Positions 17,853 to 25,692 of a DNA stretch of 64,000 bases are shown here, one piece after another. The notes under the pieces were generated by a model. The model was given only the letters and a program-made list of their open reading frames with translations, did no database searches and was not told the DNA's origin. Position 1 is the first letter of the stretch. Each line of letters begins with the position of its first letter. Source of the stretch: Marinomonas maritima (GTDB lineage: Bacteria > Pseudomonadota > Gammaproteobacteria > Pseudomonadales > Marinomonadaceae); NCBI RefSeq assembly GCF_024435075.2, contig NZ_JAMZEG020000001.1, forward strand, positions 620,001 to 684,000, read 5' to 3'. Made by a program: the position numbers and the translations under genes.

Positions 17853-18440
17853 ATGCCGCACGAAACGTCTTCCGATCAGGCGTTAGTTGAGAAAGTACAG
17901 CAGGGCGACAAACGGGCGTTTGATCTGTTAGTTGTCAAATATCAATACAAGGTCATCGGTTTAATTGGGCGTTATGTACAAGATAGAAGTGAAGTACTGG
18001 ATGTCGCTCAAGAAAGCTTTATTAAGGCCTATCGAGCGATAGGCAGCTTTCGAGGGGAAAGTGCTTTTTACACTTGGTTGTATCGTATTGCCGTTAATAC
18101 GGCTAAAAACTACCTTGTGAGTCGTTCTCGCCGTCCTCCAGAATCCGATGTTGAGTTGGATAATGAGGAGGTCTTCAGTATGTATGAAGCCTTAGCGGAT
18201 ATAGACACGCCAGAAGCAAGATTAAACAGTGATCGTCTTGAAGCCGCGATTAATTATGCCATTCAACATTTGCCAGAAGAGTTGCGTAGCGCATTAACCT
18301 TACGAGAATTTGATGGTCTGAGTTACGAAGATATTTCGTTGATCATGGAATGCCCCGTTGGGACGGTTCGGTCACGAATTTTTCGTGCCCGTGAGGCGGT
18401 AGAAAAACACATACGTCCGTTGTTGGATGGAGGAGAGTAG
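17853..18440 (+). CDS. algU: RNA polymerase sigma-E factor (RpoE/AlgU)
   Basis: ECF sigma factor directing the envelope-stress regulon. Region 2 is clear (AFDLLVVKYQYKVIGLIGRYV, with DVAQESFIKAYRAIGSFRG and FYTWLYRIAVNTAKN) and region 4 carries the HTH (LREFDGLSYEDISLIM, VGTVRSRIFRAREAVEK). The ATG at 17853 has a GAGGTG ribosome site 4-5 nt upstream and gives 195 aa; a GTG two codons earlier is the alternative. It is followed after 2 nt by its anti-sigma factor gene, in the classical algU-mucA-mucB-mucC-mucD order. Confidence 0.96.
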   Translation: MPHETSSDQALVEKVQQGDKRAFDLLVVKYQYKVIGLIGRYVQDRSEVLDVAQESFIKAYRAIGSFRGESAFYTWLYRIAVNTAKNYLVSRSRRPPESDVELDNEEVFSMYEALADIDTPEARLNSDRLEAAINYAIQHLPEELRSALTLREFDGLSYEDISLIMECPVGTVRSRIFRAREAVEKHIRPLLDGGE

Positions 18441-18442
18441 CC

Positions 18443-19081
18443 ATGGCAAATTTCAATGATCGTTTCCCTGAAAACGATAGCCCCCCAGAAATGCTTTCTA
18501 GCTTATCGGCTATGTTTGATGGTGAAGCGTCGGAGCAAGATATTGAGCGTCTAGTTAAGGGCGATCATGCGGCGCTGAGTCGTCAGTTAGAAAGTTTTCA
18601 TTTAATACAGCAGACGCTCCATAAAGACTCTGATGTTGCTGTTGGTCTTCAAGACAGTTTGGTCTCTCGTATTCGAGTAGAAATTGATAACGACGATACT
18701 GACACAGAAAAACAAAAGGTAAGATTAGGCAATGCCCCCATTCCTTTTGTTGTACCGATAAAAAACAACGCATCCCGCCCTGTTTGGCAGGTCATGTTGT
18801 CGGGTGTCGCGATCGCGGCGAGTGTTACTTTTGTGATCATTTTTGGTGGTAATGCGTTGTTAACAACAGATATTAACTCGCCTAATTTAATGGCTGAAGT
18901 CCGCTCACCTGCCAATAATTTGGTTATAACGCCATTGTCAGAATTGAATAAAGAGTCGTTGCTGGTGGATAACGTTAGGCTCCAGAATTACCTTAGGCAA
19001 CACGCTGAGCAAGCGGCGATGACGGTAGGCCAAGGAATGATACCTATGGCTCGCGTCGTTAGTTACCCCATACAAGAGTAA
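18443..19081 (+). CDS. mucA: Anti-sigma-E factor RseA/MucA
   Basis: 212-aa single-pass membrane protein that holds sigma-E inactive and is degraded by regulated proteolysis under envelope stress. The N-terminal cytoplasmic RseA domain (LSSLSAMFDGEASEQDIERL, about 18-37) binds the sigma factor. One transmembrane helix (about 114-136, VWQVMLSGVAIAASVTFVII) is followed by a ~75-residue periplasmic tail that would contact RseB/MucB. The gene starts 2 nt after the algU stop. Confidence 0.93.
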   Translation: MANFNDRFPENDSPPEMLSSLSAMFDGEASEQDIERLVKGDHAALSRQLESFHLIQQTLHKDSDVAVGLQDSLVSRIRVEIDNDDTDTEKQKVRLGNAPIPFVVPIKNNASRPVWQVMLSGVAIAASVTFVIIFGGNALLTTDINSPNLMAEVRSPANNLVITPLSELNKESLLVDNVRLQNYLRQHAEQAAMTVGQGMIPMARVVSYPIQE

Positions 19082-19084
19082 TTT

Positions 19085-20056
19085 ATGAGAGTGTTTTTTC
19101 AATTGCGTATTATTTTCATAACATTATGCCTTGTTGCCTCAACCGTGGGGATGGCAAGCACGGCGGCTCCGGATGCACTGCAGCTGTTGAGAAGTATGAC
19201 TCAGTCATTTAGCACACTGAGTTATGAGGGTGTATTTGTTCATTCTGAAGCTATGAACATGAACAGCATGCGTATTCGGCACGATGTGACGGGTGAGATT
19301 GAATATGAAAGCTTAGTGGATCTAGACGGTGATAAGGTGGAAGTTTTGCGCATAGATAACAATATTATTTGTGTCTATCCGAATGCGCATGTTGCTAATA
19401 TGCGTACGCCATGGGTACCACCGTTTAAACGCTTCAAAGATGTCGAAAGCAATCGTTTAATCAAAGGCTATGAGATGATTGTAGGGGCGGATGTTAGTCG
19501 AATTGCTGGTCGTAATGTGGTGGCCGTAAAGTTGGTTCCAAAAGATCCGTATCGATATGGACATCAATTCTGGTTAGATCAAGAAAACCACTTTCTTCTA
19601 AAGCATGACATGATGAAAATGGATGGGCAGCTACTAGAAAGAATTCAGTTTACGTCGGTGAATTTTACCCCAGACTTGAAACATGACGATTTTGTCCCAA
19701 AAAAGGGTAGTTACTCTGAGCCAGTATTGGAAGTTCAACCAAGGCGCATAAAAAATCTTTGGCAGTTTGACTGGTTACCGGAAGGTTTTTCACTTGTTTG
19801 GCCAGAAGCCCGTGCTTTGAATCACGGTACCAGCATGCTTCTTTTATCTGATGGTATGGCGACAGTGTCTGTTTTTGTAGAGCCAATCATGAAGCCAAAA
19901 GCATTGTCTATCTTAAGTATGGGGGCGACAATGGCTGGAGAACGCAGTATTAAAGTCAAAGATCAGTTGTATCTGTTAACCATGGTAGGCGAAGTGCCAG
20001 AAGTGACCATAGAAAAATTGATGAATGTGTTTATGCCAAGGGCAGGCCATGATTGA
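19085..20056 (+). CDS. mucB: Sigma-E regulatory protein RseB/MucB
   Basis: Periplasmic protein that binds the RseA/MucA tail and protects it from DegS/AlgW cleavage; known family members sense mislocalised lipoproteins or LPS. An N-terminal signal peptide (about 1-25, cut near SMA-STAAP) precedes two domains: a LolA-like large domain starting at FSTLSYEGVFVHS and a C-terminal small domain (from about 215). 323 aa is the usual length. It starts 3 nt after mucA and its end overlaps mucC by 8 nt. Confidence 0.93.
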   Translation: MRVFFQLRIIFITLCLVASTVGMASTAAPDALQLLRSMTQSFSTLSYEGVFVHSEAMNMNSMRIRHDVTGEIEYESLVDLDGDKVEVLRIDNNIICVYPNAHVANMRTPWVPPFKRFKDVESNRLIKGYEMIVGADVSRIAGRNVVAVKLVPKDPYRYGHQFWLDQENHFLLKHDMMKMDGQLLERIQFTSVNFTPDLKHDDFVPKKGSYSEPVLEVQPRRIKNLWQFDWLPEGFSLVWPEARALNHGTSMLLLSDGMATVSVFVEPIMKPKALSILSMGATMAGERSIKVKDQLYLLTMVGEVPEVTIEKLMNVFMPRAGHD

Positions 20057-20516
20057 AGAAACCGGAAGAGTGTTGTCGATCGAGGATGGTTTTGCTGACG
20101 TCGAAACTATTCGTACCAGCAGCTGTACTTCTTGTCGTGCCCGTCATGGGTGTGGTCATCATGCAATAGCACAAGTATCTTCTTCTAATCGAATGCGTAT
20201 GCGTGCAATTGACCCGTTGGCAGTGAAAGTTGGGCAAAGTGTGGTAGTCGGTATTCCTGAGGACACCTTGCTACAAGCGTCTGTTTGGATGTATCTAATA
20301 CCACTACTTGGTTTGATTGGCGGAGCTGCTTTACCTTCGATCTGGGGCGGAGAATCAGGCATTGCTGTTATTTTATCTATTTTTGGTTTCGCTGGTGGGT
20401 TATTACTAGCAAGAAATAAGTCAAAACAAGAAATTAACAATCTTGATTACTACCCAAAAATTTTACGAATTGAATCGCTTAAGGGTGATCAAATACCGTT
20501 GGTATTTACACCATAA
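20049..20516 (+). CDS. mucC: SoxR-reducing / sigma-E modulator RseC/MucC
   Basis: 155-aa inner-membrane protein. The cytoplasmic N-terminus has the cysteine cluster CTSCRARHGCG typical of RseC, and two transmembrane helices follow (about 78-96 and 102-121). The correct start is the ATG at 20049 (MIEETGRVLSIEDGFADVE), overlapping the mucB stop by 8 nt. The longer frame from 20025 has no family support. In E. coli RseC mildly affects sigma-E activity and thiamine/SoxR redox functions; its exact role is unsettled. Confidence 0.9.
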   Translation: MIEETGRVLSIEDGFADVETIRTSSCTSCRARHGCGHHAIAQVSSSNRMRMRAIDPLAVKVGQSVVVGIPEDTLLQASVWMYLIPLLGLIGGAALPSIWGGESGIAVILSIFGFAGGLLLARNKSKQEINNLDYYPKILRIESLKGDQIPLVFTP

Positions 20517-20579
20517 GTGTCTAATTGTCTTCACCTGGCACTGTAATGAACTTGGTACGTCTTATAAGGAGACCAATCA

Positions 20580-21992
20580 ATGAACAGATTGCTCAAACAT
20601 GTTAGCGTGGTTTTTGTCAGTACTTTTATGCTGACGTCTATGCTTTCTCATGCGGCTTCACTCCCTGACTTTACGGAGTTAGTGGAAGAGGCCTCTCCCG
20701 CTGTTGTGAATATCAGTACGGAACAAACTGCTACCACAAAAACGGCTAATGAAGGAGGTCAGCAATTAGGGCCTAATAGCGAAGAACTCAACGAATTCTT
20801 TAAGCACTTCTTTGGCCAACAGCCTTTTGGTCAGCAAGCACCACCTCAACAGCAGGGACCACGAAGTTCATTGGGATCTGGTTTTATTATTTCCCAAGAT
20901 GGCTATGTGCTGACGAATAATCATGTGATTGATGAGGCGGATGTTATTCATGTACGCCTAAACGATCGCCGTGAATATATTGCTAAATTAGTGGGAACAG
21001 ACCCTAGAACGGATCTAGCGTTGTTAAAAATTGATGCCGATAATTTGCCTATCGTAAAAATGGGTGATTCAGACAAGCTGAAACCCGGACAGTGGGTGTT
21101 GGCCATTGGTTCACCGTTTGGCTTTGATTACACGGTTACTGCGGGGATAGTCAGTGCAACGGGGCGAAACCTGCCGTCTGACAGTTATGTGCCTTTTATC
21201 CAAACGGATGTTGCCATTAATCCAGGTAATTCTGGTGGGCCTTTGTTTAACCTAGACGGTGAAGTAGTGGGAATTAACTCACAAATCTACACCCGTTCTG
21301 GTGGGTTTATGGGGGTGTCGTTTGCGATTCCTTCTAATGTTGTGATGTCTGTTGTTGATCAGTTAAAACAAGACGGTAAAGTGTCTCGAGCTTGGTTGGG
21401 CGTATTGATTCAGGATGTGAACAATGAGTTGGCTGAATCTTTTGGTTTAGATCGACCAAGCGGCGCGTTAATTAGCCGAGTGCTACCGGATTCCCCAGCC
21501 GAAAAATCTGGCTTGAAGTCTGGCGATATTATCATGGTATTTAATGGTAAAAAAATCGAGCACTCTGCAGAATTACCTTATGTTGTGGGTCAGATGAAAG
21601 CGGGCGAAAAAGTCGATGCAAAAGTATATCGAGATGGAAAAGAGCAAACTATTTCTGTCACGTTAGAAGCCAGACCAAACGATCCGAAAGCACTGGCTCA
21701 GTCTCAACAAGATCAAAATCGTCTTGGTATGATTGTAGGGGAAGTTCCTGCAGACATGGCAAAGAAGTTTGATATTGAGAGTGGTGTCATTATTGAGCAG
21801 GTTATGGGTGGAACAGCAGCACGTAATGGCCTTCAACAAGGTGATGTTATTACCATGCTGAATGGTAAACGTATTGATGGTGTCGCTGCTTTTACTGAAA
21901 TTGCCAAGGCAATTCCGAATGATCGGTCTGTACCAATGCGTGTTATTCGACAAGGTTATCCCATGTTTATCCCATTTAAAATTGTGGAATAA
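20580..21992 (+). CDS. mucD: Periplasmic serine protease, HtrA/DegP family (MucD)
   Basis: 470-aa protease/chaperone for misfolded envelope proteins. It has a signal peptide (about 1-26, cut after SHAAS or HAA), a trypsin-like domain with catalytic triad His115 (TNNHVI), Asp145 (TDLALLKI) and Ser218 (GNSGGPL), and two PDZ domains (about 265-355 and 372-462). A glutamine-rich flexible segment (QQPFGQQAPPQQQGP) sits in the LA-loop region. An AAGGAG ribosome site precedes the ATG. As last gene of the algU-mucABCD group it is likely induced by sigma-E, possibly also from its own promoter in the 63-nt gap. Confidence 0.95.
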   Translation: MNRLLKHVSVVFVSTFMLTSMLSHAASLPDFTELVEEASPAVVNISTEQTATTKTANEGGQQLGPNSEELNEFFKHFFGQQPFGQQAPPQQQGPRSSLGSGFIISQDGYVLTNNHVIDEADVIHVRLNDRREYIAKLVGTDPRTDLALLKIDADNLPIVKMGDSDKLKPGQWVLAIGSPFGFDYTVTAGIVSATGRNLPSDSYVPFIQTDVAINPGNSGGPLFNLDGEVVGINSQIYTRSGGFMGVSFAIPSNVVMSVVDQLKQDGKVSRAWLGVLIQDVNNELAESFGLDRPSGALISRVLPDSPAEKSGLKSGDIIMVFNGKKIEHSAELPYVVGQMKAGEKVDAKVYRDGKEQTISVTLEARPNDPKALAQSQQDQNRLGMIVGEVPADMAKKFDIESGVIIEQVMGGTAARNGLQQGDVITMLNGKRIDGVAAFTEIAKAIPNDRSVPMRVIRQGYPMFIPFKIVE

Positions 21993-22008
21993 AGAATAGG
22001 TGAAATGC

Positions 22009-22036
22009 AAAAAAGCGACCATTTGGTCGCTTTTTT
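22009..22036. terminator. Bidirectional terminator between mucD and argA
   Basis: Stem AAAAAAGCGACC / GGTCGCTTTTTT (22009-22020 with 22025-22036) with an ATTT loop; strong in both directions for these convergent genes. Confidence 0.9.
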
Positions 22037-22061
22037 ATTGCCTTGTTAAAGCGCGTAAAGA

Positions 22062-23384
22062 CTAAAGTGCTTTTGAGAAGATTTTAGAGTTACGTTGATA
22101 ATTGTACAGTGCTTGTTTTTGTGTGGGTAAGCTCGCCAGTGTTGTTTCGCTAAAGCCGCGTTCGATAAACCAATGCGCGGTTCGAGTGGTTAACAAAAAA
22201 AGTGTATTGAGTTTCTGATATTTTGCGGCTTGCTCAATGCCTTTTAATAAGCGTTCCCCACGGTTTGATCCTCGATAATCGGGCGACACCGCTAAACACG
22301 CCAATTCACCTGCGTATTCTTGCTCAAATGGATAAAGTGCTGCACAGGCAACAATGGCGCCATCGCGTTCGATAACAATAAAGCGATCAACTTCATTTTC
22401 TAGTAGTTCACGGGATCGTCTTACTAATACGCCTTTCTCTTCCAATGGTGTTAACAAAGCCATCATGCCGCCGACGTCATCAATATGCGCGGGGCGTAAT
22501 TGCTCATAGCTGTCTTCATCTATCATGGTGCCTGAGCCTTCGCGAGTGAAGAGTTCTCTTAGTAAACCACCATTTTCATTATAGGAAATCAAATGTGCTC
22601 TGGGCACGCCCTGACGAACAGCTTGAACACAGGCATCTAATGCTGCGTGGGTAATACTTGGTAATGACTTTTCTTTCAAAATGACTTCAGCGTCTTTTGT
22701 TAACAGTTCAGAGTACAGTTCGCCGTTGCTTTTAAACACACCTTCTTCTTCAGAGTAGATAACTAACTTATCCGCTTTAAGCTGAATCGCTGCTTGGATG
22801 GCGACATCTTCACTTTTTAAGTTAAATACTTCTCCCGTTGGCGAAAAACCAAGGTGCGGTAACAATACCATATTGTCATCTTCTAACAGGCGAAAAATCG
22901 CTTCAGTGTCGATGCGACGCACCTCACCTGTATGGCCATAATCGATGCCATCAACTACGCCTAACGGTCTGGCGATGACATAATTACCACTACAGACTTT
23001 TAGTCGAGCTCCATCCATAGGTGTATTCGAAAGCCCCATGGAAAGCTGTGCTTCAAGTTGTACACGTACTGCCGCTGACGCTTGGATAATGTCCAGAAGT
23101 TGATCTTGTGGCGTGACGCGATAATCGTCCTCGACACGGCTTGGTAAATGTCGGTTTGACAAGATTCTACTGATTTGTGGGCGCGCGCCTTGGACTAAGA
23201 CCAAGCGTATTCCCAAGGAATCTAATAAGGCGAGATCATGAATAATGCTTGAAAAATGAGCACATTCAACGGCCTCTCCTGGAATTAGGATAACAAAAGT
23301 TTTTCCCCTATGAGCATTAATATAGGGGGAAGAATGGCGGAACCAGTCCACATAATTAAGTTCTTCAGGCACGCTGTTCCTCAT
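22062..23384 (-). CDS. argA: N-acetylglutamate synthase
   Basis: Catalyses acetyl-CoA + glutamate to N-acetylglutamate, the first step of arginine synthesis. 440 aa with the classical two-domain layout: an N-terminal amino-acid-kinase-like domain (about 20-290, FVILIPGE and LVLVQGARPQI) that binds arginine for feedback inhibition, and a C-terminal GNAT domain (about 295-440, LACLAVSPDYRGSNRGERLL as acetyl-CoA motif). It is 4 nt downstream of argE on the same strand, so the two form an arginine operon. Confidence 0.95.
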   Translation of the reverse strand: MRNSVPEELNYVDWFRHSSPYINAHRGKTFVILIPGEAVECAHFSSIIHDLALLDSLGIRLVLVQGARPQISRILSNRHLPSRVEDDYRVTPQDQLLDIIQASAAVRVQLEAQLSMGLSNTPMDGARLKVCSGNYVIARPLGVVDGIDYGHTGEVRRIDTEAIFRLLEDDNMVLLPHLGFSPTGEVFNLKSEDVAIQAAIQLKADKLVIYSEEEGVFKSNGELYSELLTKDAEVILKEKSLPSITHAALDACVQAVRQGVPRAHLISYNENGGLLRELFTREGSGTMIDEDSYEQLRPAHIDDVGGMMALLTPLEEKGVLVRRSRELLENEVDRFIVIERDGAIVACAALYPFEQEYAGELACLAVSPDYRGSNRGERLLKGIEQAAKYQKLNTLFLLTTRTAHWFIERGFSETTLASLPTQKQALYNYQRNSKIFSKAL

Positions 23385-23388
23385 TGTC

Positions 23389-24549
23389 TTACTTATTAGG
23401 TTGAAGGCAAAAACGCTGGATTAAACCGCGTATTACCTGTTGCATGGGTTGAATCTGATCCAACGCCATGAATTCGTTTGGTTGGTGGGCTTGATCAATA
23501 GACCCCGGCCCTAATATTAAGGTTTCCATTCCCATTTGGTTTAGGAAAGAACCTTCTGTTGCGAACGCCACTGTACTGGCTTGACGTTTTGTTAAGGCTT
23601 CACAGGCTTTTATGATATCCGATTCGATTGGCGTATAAAAAGACGGAACATCAGGAAATAAACTATTTAACTGTATTTTTGTTCCTGTCTTTTCTTCTAT
23701 ACGAGGTAGTAGTTGAGCAATTTCCGCCATTAATGCTTGGTTACTCATGCCGGGTAGTGCCCTTAAATCAAATTCCAGTTCACAACGACCACAAATTCGG
23801 TTGGGGTTGTCGCCGCCGTGAAGGCAGCCGAAGTTCATGGTGGGGTAATCGATAACAAAACTGGCGTCGCGATAGTTTTTTTTAAGCTGCTGACGAAATA
23901 CCATAAGTTCCGACATCACTTCATGCATGGCATCCAATGCATTGTTTCCCAAAGAGGGATTAGAAGAATGCCCCGATTGTCCTGTTATTTGGATGCGTTC
24001 CATCATAATGCCTTTGTGGGCGTAAATGGGCGTTAATGAAGTGGGTTCGCCGATCAAGGCGTATCTCGCCTTGATCGAACCTTGTTCTACCAGAGCGCGA
24101 GCACCTGACATTGAGCTTTCTTCGTCAGCGGTCGCTAAAATAATAAGCGGCTGTTTGAGGTCAGAAAGCTGCATTGCTTGTATCGTATCTAACACAATAG
24201 CGAAAAAGCCTTTCATGTCACAGCTGCCAAGGCCATACAGTTTTTGGTCTCTTTCTTCTAATGAAAAAGGGTCAGACTGCCAGCGGCCTTCGTCATAGGG
24301 AACCGTATCGGTATGACCAGCAAGCACCAAACCACCATCACCGCTACCAAGCGTGGCTATCAAGTTGAACTTATTAGGCTGGTGTGGCAATGGCATTATT
24401 TCACACTGGAAGCCTTGCGAGCTTAACCAACTTTCAAGCAATTGAATCACGCCTTTATTTGACTGATCCCAGTGCGCTTGACTACAACTGATAGATGGCG
24501 ATGCAATAAGTTGCGACATCATACTAATAAGAGAGGGAAGTGCGGGCAT
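23389..24549 (-). CDS. argE: Acetylornithine deacetylase
   Basis: M20-family zinc hydrolase converting N-acetylornithine to ornithine, 386 aa. Metal and catalytic motifs are visible: LVLAGHTDTVPYD with the first metal His and bridging Asp, GSCDMKGFFA, and TADEESSMSGA with the general-base Glu pair, plus GEPTSLTP and the dimer-domain GQSGHSSNP. The pair argE-argA gives a linear acetylated arginine pathway. The alternative (succinyl-diaminopimelate desuccinylase) is less likely given operon partner argA. Confidence 0.93.
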   Translation of the reverse strand: MPALPSLISMMSQLIASPSISCSQAHWDQSNKGVIQLLESWLSSQGFQCEIMPLPHQPNKFNLIATLGSGDGGLVLAGHTDTVPYDEGRWQSDPFSLEERDQKLYGLGSCDMKGFFAIVLDTIQAMQLSDLKQPLIILATADEESSMSGARALVEQGSIKARYALIGEPTSLTPIYAHKGIMMERIQITGQSGHSSNPSLGNNALDAMHEVMSELMVFRQQLKKNYRDASFVIDYPTMNFGCLHGGDNPNRICGRCELEFDLRALPGMSNQALMAEIAQLLPRIEEKTGTKIQLNSLFPDVPSFYTPIESDIIKACEALTKRQASTVAFATEGSFLNQMGMETLILGPGSIDQAHQPNEFMALDQIQPMQQVIRGLIQRFCLQPNK

Positions 24550-24674
24550 AATGATGCTCCTTGTAGTTATTGTCTAATATTACTACCGTAAGCTAGGCAT
24601 CTGGTACACTTCTGCGCAAATTATTTTTTCTTTGCTGTTTACTTAGTGGCAAAGGTTGTTGAGGTTTTTTTATT

Positions 24675-25622
24675 ATGGCTACCGAGCTAGAACTTAAGTT
24701 AATGGTTCAGTCTGAGTATCTCAAGTCCGCAAGTGACTTTCTTGATGGAATTTGTGGACTTTCTGATACGGACGGGCAATCCCGTCAGCCAACTCTGACG
24801 TTAATGAACGCGTACTTTGATACCGAAGAAGCGAGTTTGATGCAGGCCGGAATGGCGCTGCGTATTCGTGCCGTTAATGATCAATTTATCCAGACAGTAA
24901 AAACCCGTGGTAGTAGCCGTGTTGGTATGCATGCTCGTGGGGAATGGGAATGGTTTTTGCCTAATGATCAGTTAGATTTATCGTTATTAAAAGAGGTTCC
25001 ACTACCAGAATCATTACAAAATATGTCATGGGGCAGTAAGCTGATTGAAGTTTACCGAACGGATTTTGAGCGACAAGTGTGGAATATTGTTGCTCCAGAA
25101 ACCAAGATGGAAGTGGTGTGCGACCAAGGACTGGTGACGTCGCCTTATGGTGAGGACTCGATTTGTGAGTTGGAACTAGAGTTAAAAGACGGTAGCGAAG
25201 CAGGTTTGTATGATTTTGCTTTGCAATTAGCTGAGCAGGTTCCAGTGCAGGTTAGTATTGTCTCAAAAGCTCAAAAGGGCGTTCGATTGAAATATGGACA
25301 AATCGAATTCCCTAAAAAGCCACTCAATACAACGAATGAAATTGAATTAGCCGCGTATTGGTTTGAAGTGTGGCTAGTGTATTGGGAAGCAATGTATTTT
25401 ATGAAAGATGAGGCTCTGATGCAGCCATTTCGTCATTCTATGTCGCAGTTGAAAGTGTGTTTACCGAGCGAAATGGCTCATATACTCGACTCTTTAGATA
25501 ACGAATTAGAGCAGCGCTTACTGGAAGAAGAGTCCTTGCTGCTGGGGTCGTTAGCTGGCATGAAATCCATTGGTTTGGCGATGCTACGAGTTGGGCAATG
25601 GTTAAATAGACAGGCGTTTTAG
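24675..25622 (+). CDS. CYTH-domain inorganic triphosphatase (YgiF-like)
   Basis: 315 aa. The N-terminal CYTH domain has the signature ExExK at residues 4-8 (ELELK) and the alternating acidic/basic strands that line the triphosphate tunnel (RIRAVNDQFIQTVKTRG, CELELELKDG). The C-terminal ~90 residues form a short helical CHAD-like tail. It precedes glnE by 70 nt in the same orientation, the same pairing as ygiF-glnE in E. coli, where the product hydrolyses inorganic triphosphate. Confidence 0.88.
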   Translation: MATELELKLMVQSEYLKSASDFLDGICGLSDTDGQSRQPTLTLMNAYFDTEEASLMQAGMALRIRAVNDQFIQTVKTRGSSRVGMHARGEWEWFLPNDQLDLSLLKEVPLPESLQNMSWGSKLIEVYRTDFERQVWNIVAPETKMEVVCDQGLVTSPYGEDSICELELELKDGSEAGLYDFALQLAEQVPVQVSIVSKAQKGVRLKYGQIEFPKKPLNTTNEIELAAYWFEVWLVYWEAMYFMKDEALMQPFRHSMSQLKVCLPSEMAHILDSLDNELEQRLLEEESLLLGSLAGMKSIGLAMLRVGQWLNRQAF

Positions 25623-25692
25623 CTTTTTCGTATTGAATAAACAGTTTTTGTTCGAAAAATAAGCAGATATTTTTTTGTAAAGGAAGGCTTCT

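Noticed and set aside
21663..22022. 119-codon minus-strand frame at the end of mucD
   Set aside because: Antisense to the second PDZ domain of mucD and running into the terminator; low-complexity Asn/Thr/His shadow.
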